From assembly GCA_011009095.1 (NCBI GenBank), contig VTPC01091297.1, positions 195,948-259,947 of the forward strand: DNA of 64,000 nucleotides, read 5' to 3'. The translations under genes and the position numbers were made by a program. The DNA comes from Ignelater luminosus (lineage: Eukaryota; Arthropoda; Insecta; Coleoptera; Elateridae). The notes beneath the pieces are model-generated. The model saw nothing but the letters and a program-made list of their open reading frames with translations, did no database searches and was not told the origin of the DNA. Positions 35,261-47,200 of this stretch are shown one piece after another (the first letter of the stretch is position 1; every line of letters begins with the position of its first letter).

Positions 35261-38200
35261 TTATTTATTAAGCAATGTTTCTTGTTCACTTTGTTTTGTA
35301 AGATTTCCAGATAATGTAGGATCTTTTATACGATTTCTTTTAAAGAACCCTACTCTCCACAGAATGAAAATTAATAAAATAAGTAATAATAGTCCAGCTA
35401 CTACTGCAAGTATAATAACCCACAATGGTGGTTGACCTTCTAATTGGATTGATAAATCAGGATACGCGTTGGTTTGAATCTAAATAATAAATACGAGATG
35501 TAATCTTTTAAGAACAATAGCTTTAGACATAAAAAGAATATCCAGTCTTACCAATACGACTGCTGGTTCAAGCTGGTTTATACTCGAATCTGCAATGGTG
35601 AGATTGCCATATGATATTATTCGGACCCAATCAATTTGACTGTAGTCTTCAACAAATGTTGAATTCCATAACCTTGATTTTATAACTATTGTTGATAATT
35701 TTCCTTTAGGGAACTTTGAGAATTTACAGTAGATTGATATGCACTTGGCTGTATTCGTTTTGCAATCCTTAAATCAGAACAATAGTAATTTTATAGTATC
35801 ATATTGGTAGTATCACTCTTGTAAAGGTTGATCAACAAGAATTTTAAATTCTTAGAATTTCTAAATACAGGATCATATTCTACCCTTGTGGTTAAATTAA
35901 GGCCAATTCATATTTTTGCTATGGTCGCGGTCACAATCTTTTGAAAAAGAGCTTTTATAGGGTAGACTTGTACTCATTAACTTACCATAGTAACAACTTT
36001 TCTATTTTTCCCATCAGGTCCTGGCTGTGTATCAGCAGGTACAACATAATTTGTACTGCGACGTCTTCTAATAAGTCTAGACAAATACGAGCTATCTTGA
36101 TTATTTTCTGAGTTACTAAAAGAATCCCATAACAAATTCTCTGAAGTTATATTATAAGCATGATCTTGAGATCTTGAAAATGAATTTCCAGTTAGATTTT
36201 CATTTGTTTTCGTATGATTATAAATTCCTGGTGGTGGCATTTCCGTAGTAGATTTTGTTAAATTTAAAATATTAATTGCATTTGCAGGATCTACATAACA
36301 GTGGTCACTTTCCTTTCCTATTAGAAATAAAAAAAATTAAATACCTCAACTTCTAGATTTTTCTATTAACTAACCGTCAGTAATATTAACATCTTCTAGA
36401 TACAGTAACCATTTTCCCTGTGGTTGATTACTTCCAACTTGCCATGGCCACAGAATTTCAACATCCAAATCAACGTAAGGCATAGGTCCAAGTTGTTGAA
36501 CTTGATATGAATGCCAAACAATACGTCCAACATCATCAAACGTCTTCATTTCTGATTCACCTTTAACCTCACCACTGTACACAACTGTCTTTGTGAAGTA
36601 TGCTCTAAAATGATATAATAATAATATCTGTATTATTATGTAGTAGCTAACAAACATACACGTTCAGTTTTACTTCAGCCTTTCTGTGAATGAGAACAGT
36701 GAATTCTGATTTAGTTTGATTAGAAAGTTCTTCAGATGTTGAATTTACAAAAACAACAAATTTTAATTCATTTTCTAAATTTGCCCTAGACTGATTTGCT
36801 ATATCAGTTGTTTCAAATCGTAGCTGCAACGTTAATGGTTTATTTTGTCGTAAAGGATTACCTAAATCGCATGAAATTAGCGTCTCATTTATTTTTGGAC
36901 ATTTAAAGCTTCTCTAAAATAATGCAAGTAATAAGATTATTTTAAGTAAGCTTAAATTTATTTTTTACTTACAGTCTTATTAACAATATCAATAAATCGA
37001 ATAGACAATGGAAATACAAAAAATACTTTCGCTTCATATGCTGGATCTCCTTTATTTGTTATATTTACTTCCACTTGAAATTCTTCAAGATCACCCACAC
37101 TTAATTCATATCGATTCTCAGTTATTTCTGTAATATTTAGATTACTAGTTTTTTTTAAAGCACATATTATTAGATGAAAGCGAACTTACGATTTAATATT
37201 AATTTAGCATTCATTATCATATTGCTTTGGCATATATCGTCATCTCCACAATCTTTTTGGAATGTAGCTTCAAACTTTTTCAGTGAAGTCTGATTTAAAA
37301 TGGGGGAATGTGGTTCGTTATTTGCAATAGTGTAATTTATTTGAAACTGTAAAAAAAAACTTGAATTTAATGAGTACTTATTAGATCTTGACGATAACAT
37401 ATCTGTCCTTTGATAACGATAAATATATACAGGTTGTATTAGGATAAACTTTATATAACATGAAGATAAGGATAGGAATAAGGCAGTAAAAGTTGGTGAT
37501 GCAAAAAAAAACAAAATTATTTTTTGTTGACATTGGTTTGATTGTGGCCATTGAACAAAATAAAGAATGTATGATTTAACTGTATAAAAATGCGTTTGAG
37601 CAATGGAACGAATTAGATTCAAGAATAACCAAGTGCTAAGTAGAATAGATCTCATACCTTCACTGGAGTTAGAAAATCTCTTGTGCCATTAAGAAAATAA
37701 ACAGTTTCTTCTTGACAATAAAATCTCTTATTTCTTTGTAAAGGAACATGTCTAGTTTGATAATTATGTTGGATATTAGGATCATCTTGTTTAAACCAAA
37801 TTCTTGCTATACCTTTTTCTTTAATATCACATCTAATAACAACATTATCAATATTATTTTGCCTTGAAGTAATTGTGAAACATGTTTCAAATGAAAAACT
37901 AAAAAAAATTTTAGTAGCATTTCTTTGATTAATACAATAATAAACAACCTAAACTTACCATTTGTGAGTTGTATGTGGATCTTTAGCACAGCCGTGTGCA
38001 GTGGCATCGATATTCTTTAATTCTTTTCCAGTTACATTAATTTGAATATCGATAATTGGGCGAGTTCTAAACAGCAATACTGCATCTGAATCGTAAGCAC
38101 CTGCAAGTAAATCTGGATAACCATTATTATCCATATCCATTCCACCACTCAAGGAATAACCGAGAGTTTTAATGCCACCCCATTCTGGATGAATTTTCTA

Positions 38201-41200
38201 AAAGTAATGAAACTGTAAACCAAATCAAGAATGTAATCTTTTTATTTACCTGTGAATATGTTTCTACAATACCATCTTTGCTTCCTAAATAAATGTAAAT
38301 AGCACCATCACCTTCATATGGTGCACCTACAGCTAAATCAGCATAACCGTCATGATTTATATCACCTAGATTGGTTAACGAGAAACCAAAATAAGATTCA
38401 AGAATCCCTCGAAGTACTTGATCACTTTTACAATTTAAAGTAGTACAGTTTCTCAAATTATAATATATGTAAACACCACCACCTTTATCATTACTAAAGT
38501 AAAATGGAGCAGCTACAAGAAGATCATCAAACCTATAAACAAATATAAATTAATAATACTTCAAGAGTAGTAATCAGAGATTGTAAACTAACCCATCATT
38601 ATTGAAATCTCCCGCCAGCAGTTCATAACCAAAATTGGAAGCAAATTGTTCGCCATCAATTATCAATGAAATATTCATTTCTGATTCTGATCTCTGTTTA
38701 TTGAATATGTAGACTTGACCATGATCATGAGATCTTGGAGCTCCAGCTGCATAGGATACAGGGTGGTCATAGAAGAATTTTCCTGCAGCCACACTCATAC
38801 CTAAGTAAGAAATTTTAAGCGATTACTTTGGAAGAAAAGCGGCAAAAGATTAATTTAGGAATTTATAAAGTTAAAAATAAATTTATTATTGCCAAACTGA
38901 TTTTCAGGAATGGTAATACAAGAAACAACCCAAGTTATGTTTGGAAATAAGTTTCAAGTAATTGATCATAAAATTTAAATAGTTGGTAAGCAATAGTGCA
39001 AGAGCCACTGACAGAAAAAGAAGACCCGAATTCTAACTTCCTGGCGTTGTTACATATCGACGCAGAAAGGTATCTAGGTACTTTGGTGAAAATTTCAACG
39101 AGCTAGGTGTAGGCATGCGCTCGTAGTGGAAATTATAAAATGTCTAGTTTTCCACGAATCCTAACTATCTGGTGTTTATAAATTTTCGTAAAGTGACGAA
39201 ATACAAGTATTTTGGTGAAAAAGCCAGAACGCTAGACATGGGCGGTTCCATGTTTCTTTAATCAACATTTTATGCAAAAAAGTATACCTTTTGCAGTTTT
39301 TTCCAGATTATTAAAAAATCGTAAAAATATGCTTAAAATACATATGAAGACTTGAAAATTTGTTTGCGTATTTAGTCCAGTCAACGAAGTGGTTATAGAG
39401 GACATGGAAAGGGGAAGAATTTTTCTCTTGAGGAATGTGTTGGGGGTAGTTAGGGGGCAAAGATACTAAAAGTCCCCGCCCCTAGTCTGCCGCTTCAGGA
39501 GGGGAAGGGGGTGGAAAAGTCCCTCTTTTCGGTTTCTTTCTTATAACTCGGAAATGGTGCGTCGTACGGTAAAAAGTATTCCCTACCAAATAAAAGATAC
39601 TTAAATTTCCTACAAGACTGTCTATATTCATTTCCTTTCTATGTGTTATGGTTTCCGAGGTATTCGCCAGCAAAGATCGATAATTCTCGAAAAACTTTTT
39701 TTTGCCTCACATTTTTCGTCAAACTTGTCCTTCTAACTCCTCAGCCTTATGTTTTACAGAAAAGTCATCAGGCAGAAAGTTGTACAGCATTCAGTCTTCT
39801 TCAGAAATATGTATACTTTCGTTATTATTGTTATTTATGTATTAAGAAACTAGGATTTGCCAAGGATAGGTAAGATTTTTTTTAAATTCCAGTTTCTTAA
39901 TACGTAAATAACGATAATAACGAAAGTATAGCTTTCTTGAGAAATCACGAAATTTATCCGAAAACCCCCAATTGCTGTAACTTCTGACCTGTCGAAGATA
40001 AATTAGTAAATATACATATTTCCGAAGGAAATGTAATGCTCTACAACTCCCTCTCTGACGACTTTTCCGAAAACATAAGGCTGAGGAGTTAGAAGGACAC
40101 CTTCGACAAAACATGCAAGGCAAAAAAAGTTTTTCAAAAATTATAGATTTGTGCTGGCGAATATCTCGGAAACTATAATACATAGGAAGAAAATGAATAT
40201 AAACATTCTTGTAGGAAACTTAATTATCTTGTATTTCGTAAGGAATACTTTTTACCGTACGACTCACCATTATCGAGTTATAAGCGAAAAACCGACAAAA
40301 GAGACCTTTCCACCCCCCTCTTAAAGCGGCAGGACGAGAGGCGGGGACTTTTAGTATCTTTGCCTCCTTACTACCCGCAACATATTCCTCAAGAGAAGAA
40401 TTCCTCTACAACCCCCTTTTGAGCATTCATTGACTTTTCTTGAGAAATCACGAAATGTATCCAAAAACTCCAAACTGTCGTACCCTCTGACTTGTAGAAG
40501 ACAAATTAGCAACTATTACATATTTCTGAAGAAGACTGAATGCTCTACAACTTTCTGTCTGACGACTTTTCTGTAAAACATACGGCTGAAAAGTTAAAAA
40601 GACATGTTTAACGAAAAATGTGAGGCAAAAAAAAGTTTTTCGAGAATTATCGATCTTTGCTGGCGAATACCTCGGAAACCATAACACATAGAAAGAAAAT
40701 GAATATAGACAGTCTTGTAGGAAATTTAATTATCTTTTATTTTGCAGGGAATATTTTTTACCGTACGACGTACCGTTTCCGAGTTATAAGCAAGAAACCG
40801 AAAAGAGGGACTTTTTCATCCCCCTCACCCCTCTGAAGCGGCATGGCTAGGGGCGGGGACTTTTAGTATCTTTGCCTCCTAACTACCCCCCCAACACATT
40901 CATCAAGAGAAAAATTCTCCTCCTTTCCATGTTCTCTACAATCTGGCATTCATTGACTGGACTAATTATTGAAAGTTTGTATAATACGAATTTCGGAACA
41001 CCATACAGGGACCCCTTCCTATGGTCAATGATGCCCATTCAGGGCAAAACGGATTTATGACAATCTGGGAGATCAAATTTTGCAAATGAATGGGCGCCCT
41101 TGGCCTTTTTCGCATAAAATGCTAATTAAAAAAACAAAGACCACACTGGTCTTTCTGGCATTTTAATTTTAAGAATTAGGATAAAACGACTGATATAATG

Positions 41201-44200
41201 ACGCAAATTTCAAGTGGTTAGGACTGGGTACGATAATAGTGACATTTTCCGTTTACGGTTTTTCATGTTTTACATGGAACCGCCTATGTTTAGCGTTCTG
41301 GCGTTTTCACCAAAGTACTTGAATTTCGCCACTTTACGAAAATTTATAAACGCCAGATAGGATTCGTGGTAAAACTAGACTTTTTCATAATCTCCACACC
41401 TAGCTCGTTGAAATTTTCACCAGAGTATACCTAGATACCTTTCTGCGTCGATGTGTAACAACGCCAGAAGGTTAGGATTCAGGTTTTCTTTTTCTGTTAG
41501 TGGCTCTTGTACTATAACTATTATGTTCGTCGCAACTGTCAAGTCTTAATGCGATTAATATAAAATTTTGTTATTTTCCTCAATTAACAAAAATATAATG
41601 TAAGATAAAACTGAATGTCAGGATGAGCATGATGAGCAACCTAGGCATATACAAAAATTTATTTCAAAATTAGATTATACTTTAAATTTCAACAAATGAT
41701 ATAATTCTATTAAAAAAATATTTCTTTGGTGGTCAAACAGGAATTTCTGAAGAGGCCTGCCTGAGCCTTAAGAGTTATGTTTGATTGGTAATCAAAAGAG
41801 CTAACTAATATAGCTCAGGACTTCCATTGTCGCCCAAAACTAGTTTGGATGCTTATGAACGTAAATTGGACATTCACTGGACGTCCATTCTGAACGACTG
41901 TTAGTGGACGTCCAATGGACATCCTATTCTAGTCCATACTTCATTCGAATATTTTTGGACGTAGAGTGTACGGTGAACCAAAATAAATATGGGGCACCAC
42001 ATGCTTTTAAAAAGATGTTAATCCGACAAGTTCATTGAATGTCTAAAGTTATAACAAATTGAATATCCACTGATTGTCCATCCGTCAAAATTTGGATGTC
42101 CGTACGGATAGTATAAGGAAACTTTCTAAATGTACCAGTTCATATAGGAGACACAGCACTCAAAACATTTAGAAAGATAAGGTAAAAATTAAATTAAAAT
42201 CAATGATACCCAAGAAAGGAACATTAACAATCACAGTTAATTTATTTCCAGTAAGGATGATCGGGTGGGTAAGTGTACCGAAGACTGATTGATATAGGTT
42301 TGTAAAACGGCACAATTTTGCACATGGAGCGATCCAAGGATGTCCCTGCCAGAAAGAAACTCAGGGTGTTAACTTCAGCGACCCAAACATATAATAAAAA
42401 TAAATATTTTAGTACTTTAAAACCCTTTGATGATTATAACATTGCTCATAATCTTCAGAAGAAGACATCAGTAATGTCTACCAATACATCTACAATATTC
42501 AAGCTGAGCTTCTCCAAAGACTATAATTCAGACAAATGTCTTTGTGATCTTAATTAATTGAAATTTCTGTTCGCTTAGAACATACCCAATTTGAGTATAA
42601 AGTAGTATTTAATCGACACCTTCAGATGAGAATTTTAATTGCTGGCAATTAAATGTTCGTTACACATATCTATTGGATTATATACCAATATTCACTTTTA
42701 TTTAAAAAAGTCTTACCTAGATAGCTGTATTTATTTATGGGTTCTGGCTTATCATTCAATGGGCCTAAATAAACATTCTTATCTCTCGATAGATAATCAC
42801 TGGCTATATCCAAAACAAATAATGTTCCTCTCCATGTAAATGGTCCTGGTGAACCTATTAAAGCTGTTCCATCACTGAGTAATGCTAAACTTGTTCCTGC
42901 TTGACAATAACCAAACTGTTGATGTTCCCTATAAAGATTTAAAACAAAATAAAAATCAAGACGCCGCCGCCATAACAAATTATTGTAGCAAAATCTCAGA
43001 ACTTACTGTGCTACAGGTCTTCCTTTGCAAGGTTCCCACTGATCTTCCCATTCCAATTCATTATTCAAAGAATAACACAAACCCAAACCGTGTTGATTTA
43101 CATTAAGATTTTGACTCCAAATGTATCTGTGCGCACATACTATTACTTTACCACCGGGCCCTTGGGAACGTACATTTACCCCTAACCATTGATTATCTTT
43201 TATTTCGTCATTTCCAGGTGGTCGCAGTTGAACAGGAGCCTTTTCTATTACATCCTCATAATCAAAATCCGCAGCTAAAAGTTAATTGTTGTGTGTGAAT
43301 AATTTATGAATGTGTTTTAGCAGCTATGGTCCACTTTATTTTGCTTTTAATAAAATTTAATGTTTTAAAATCAACATGGTTTTGAAAAGTTTTTACTAAT
43401 CAAAAATGGACCATAACAATACTGTGTTAGTAGATAAAAAATTGCAGAAAATATATAAAATAGTTGTTTGATAAATATAAAAAAAACATAAACAATGATA
43501 ATATGAACAATTGCATTTATTCATTTTAAGAGATTAACATAAATTGTATTGAAATCAAACAACTATCTTAGATTTATGCTAAACATGTGTTAATGTTTGT
43601 TTTGGTGCAACTGAAATGAAACTGAAAATGCTTCAAAACAACTTCAAAAAAAGAAAAGCCAATGCTGTATATGTACATGAATACTATTTATAATAAATAT
43701 ATATATATATTGGGTTCTGATCAATAAATACAAATGTCACACAATTTTAGTTATTAAAAAAATGATACTTTCAATTATTAGAAAAAAGCATTTCTGCTTT
43801 AAACTTGGAACGTGGTCTCAAAATGATTTTGTAACGAGGAAAGGTTAATCAATATTAAATTGTGTTAATTTTACAACATTATTATTATTACATTATTAAG
43901 ATGACGTTAATTTTTAATATATGAATTGTGAAATCAAAAAGCTGGAAAACCAAAACTTCTACAGCAATAAATGAAATTATTATGATTGATGGTTTTAGTA
44001 TTTTTTAGATTTTATTTTAATGACATATAAATCATTAAAGATATATACAGGATTGTTGTATATATGGAACTCATGCTGTTTGTTCAGGATAGTTTTAATA
44101 GTATGTCTACACGAAAATAGAGTATGTAAGTATTAATCTCCTAAACTCAAAAACGATAATCGGTATGACTGAATAAAGAGCTAATAACATCAATTCATTA

Positions 44201-47200
44201 CAATAATTATGTTTCATAGTTTCCTAACGTTTCAAATTCATGTTGGTTGATCATTATGTCAAAAAGTTTAATTCTTCTGCAGTACCTATTTAAAGTACAC
44301 GAAAAGCCATGAGGAAATCTTAATGGCAACAGTTTGATATTCCAATTAACTCTTTTGAATATAATTGAGAAATCAGAAACGAGAACAAGACCTATTGACA
44401 AATTCACTTAAATATCATAAACATAAAAGCACTTTAGTGAAAGCTTTGCAACTCATACCTAATTTGGGCAAAACGTTTTCATTTTCTTAAACCTTATGAC
44501 AGCAATTTTTTCTTGGAGGCACATATATCATAACATAGGCAGATTAATAGTATAAACAATTTGATGCTTAAAAGCAATGTATTTTGGTGTATTCACATAT
44601 TTTGTCATGCAATTCAGTAGCTGATTGTATGAATAATCATAAACCAAATTTACTAAACAGGTTTTGAAGGATGGAGAAAAGGATTAAAAAGAGAAAATAG
44701 ATTGTCGCAGTATCTGATAGAGGCAATAAAAAGTCATGCAACTTTTGCAATTTAAAGTCTTTTGATACTTTTCACTGTTTCAAGGTTATATGACATTAAA
44801 GATACATTTCTAAGACTTCCAAACGCAGTTATCACCTGTTGAGTAAGCACTTCATGTATGTCGCCTTATTAAAAACTCCAGAAATTAGAATATACTAAAA
44901 AACTCAGATATTTTCACCTCCAGGGAACTAAAGGGCACAGCAAACAGAAGATGAGTCGTCTATAGATGTCTACTTAGAGGTATGTATTCCCTTCCAGATT
45001 ATTACATTCATCACACAGCATTGCAGGTTAAGTGTTAAGACCTCTGACATTGAACAGATTTATTTTACATATTTGGACCTACAGTGTAATGCAGAATAGG
45101 ACAGCAAACAGTTCTAAAAAACAAAATCCTTTTAGGGATATACATATTTATATGAAAGCTTTGAAAAGTTTAACTTCAAAAGGAATGTAACAAGTTCCTT
45201 TCAAGACTTCCTAAAAGAGAAATTATCTGCATTTCCTTGGTTGCTTGATTTTCATTGATGTGAAAAAGAAAAAACCAAGGATAGCGAAAGATAAAAGAAG
45301 TTTCTGGGAATCTTCTTCAACTGAACATTAGGACCTGCTAATTCCACAGAATGAACAAGAGGGTACATTAAAAATTATATTAGAGAAATTCTTTCAAGCA
45401 TTTTGCCTTTAAAAATATTGAGATCTCAAAACCGTTTGGTTACTAGCAAATATGTCTACATTCTCTTCTATTGCTTCTCAAGAAACAATTCAATTCAGAT
45501 GAAAAAAAATAGTGGACAATGTGGAACATTTCCTGAGTTTTCTTTCAGCAATAGTTAGACTAGATAGCAGCAACCTATCTTATATGGAGAGTGAAAAAAG
45601 CATAAGAGATGTCTGCAAAGGCATGAAAAGATCTCATTAGTTCCCAGGCCCGCCCCTAGCCACCTGAACGCCCGTGTGCAAAACCGACTATGCCGCCCCC
45701 GCCCCCGCCCCCACCTTCTGCCCCTGACTAAGCTTGTACAAAATAAAGAAATACTTTACAAAGTCAAAGCATTTATTATCATTACATGTTTATGACGTAG
45801 ACTTTTCAAAAATTAATGTCAATGTCAAACGCCCGGCTCTCACTCATTTATTGTACCAAATGTGGATTCTTTGTGATCGTACCTACTTTTGTTAAGGTGG
45901 TTCGAAGCTGTAGACGTCTCGCATCTTAATTCCAATACATGCCAATAGATGGCGTTGTTATGGGATAATTGACAAGGCCAGTTGATAGGGGTCACCTTAG
46001 GCATTGACGTGAAAGCAATATACACGATTTTACGCGATCATTTAAACGTATAAATTGGTGCAAAGAAATGCCGACAAAATTCAACCGAGATCATTCAAAT
46101 TTAGTGTACGACATTGTTACTGGTGAGAACAATCCATGTTTGGATGTTTCGAGATGAATCGAAACCCGCAAAAGCTGTTCGTTCACGCAGTGTTGCAAAG
46201 TAAATGATCGCTTGTTTCTTTCGCATTTCTGGATAAGTGACAACCATAGCTTTAGAGGATCGAAAAACTGTGAACGCTGATTGGAACACAACAATTTGTT
46301 TGCCGGAAGTCATCGGCAAAATCAGTAAAAACAATCCATATCGACGCATCATTCTTCACTACAGGGCCGGCCGAAGAGCCGGGTTTGCAGGGCAACTGCC
46401 CAGGGCCCCGCACCTTGAGAGAGAAATAATTAATTCTTTGTATCGATATGTTCAGAACATATAAAATTTCTAATTTTTTCTAAATATTTAAAATAAACAA
46501 ATTATACTATGTCTGAAAAAGCAGTATGTATCTTCTTTTTTTATTTTAAGGGCCCCGCAAAACTTCCAGCCGTCCCCGTTTCACAAAATGTCGACTTTTT
46601 AGCGAGTAAAAAAAGTGAAATTGATGTCGCATTGTCCATATTCACCTGATCTAGCACCAAATGACTTCTTTCTGTTTCCGACAATCAAAAACAAGATGCG
46701 TGGTGAGTGTTATTCTTCACCTGAAGCAACCGTTGAGGCATTTAGGCAACTGGTTTCTGAGGTATACCAGATTCAGATTGGAAAGAATGTTTCGAAAATT
46801 GGTTCGAGCGTAAGCAGAAGGATATTGATGCTAAGTGCGAATATTTTGAAAAATAATAAAGCCATTCACTAAATTGTATTTGTGTACTGATAAGAATGTA
46901 TGAACATGAGGAGATCGCTGTATTTGCCGTCCCCCTGAACGTGCCGCCCATGTGCGGTGCACACCCTGCACACCCGCTTACGGCGGGCCTGTTAGTTCCT
47001 TATATTTTTACATTTTCAGTGGAGTAAAATAAAATCTGAAATTCGAAGAAATCTTTAAACGCGGGCAAGAATTTTTCTGCTTCTTACTCGGTCTGCGACT
47101 TAACATACCATAACAATATCACCATATCATTCATGCATGCTCAATTGCTCATCCACTCTTACAAGTAGCAAAATCGAGACCTGATGGGTAAATTTCCAAA

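Larger units (their letters stand above)
38801..42716 (-). other. Large integrin intron, mostly transposon
   Basis: A 3.9-kb intron whereas the neighbouring 3' introns are mostly under 310 bp. A 2.5-kb compound inverted-repeat element (38994-41514) and a 41870-42120 block with TGGACGTCCA words account for most of it. A 79-residue open frame at 42318-42557 (+) has no recognisable domain. Confidence 0.85.
45645..46991. mobile_element. hAT-type element with perfect 8-bp target duplication
   Basis: The ends CAGGCCCGCC and GGCGGGCCTG are exact inverted repeats. They are flanked by the identical 8-mer TTAGTTCC at 45637-45644 and 46992-46999, the signature of hAT insertion. The subterminal regions are GC-rich; the interior is a decayed mariner copy, not a hAT transposase. 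Confidence 0.92.

Noticed and set aside
37170..37190. Alternative donor for the integrin exon ending at 37190 (GTTCGC, four bases further)
   Set aside because: The GTAAGT donor at 37184-37189 joins in frame to the acceptor before 37127, giving a good [13 protein letters not shown] reading; the alternative needs a weak donor and a less likely acceptor.
42318..42557. 79-codon frame inside the large integrin intron
   Set aside because: No domain, no conserved motif, and on the opposite strand within an intron filled by repeats.
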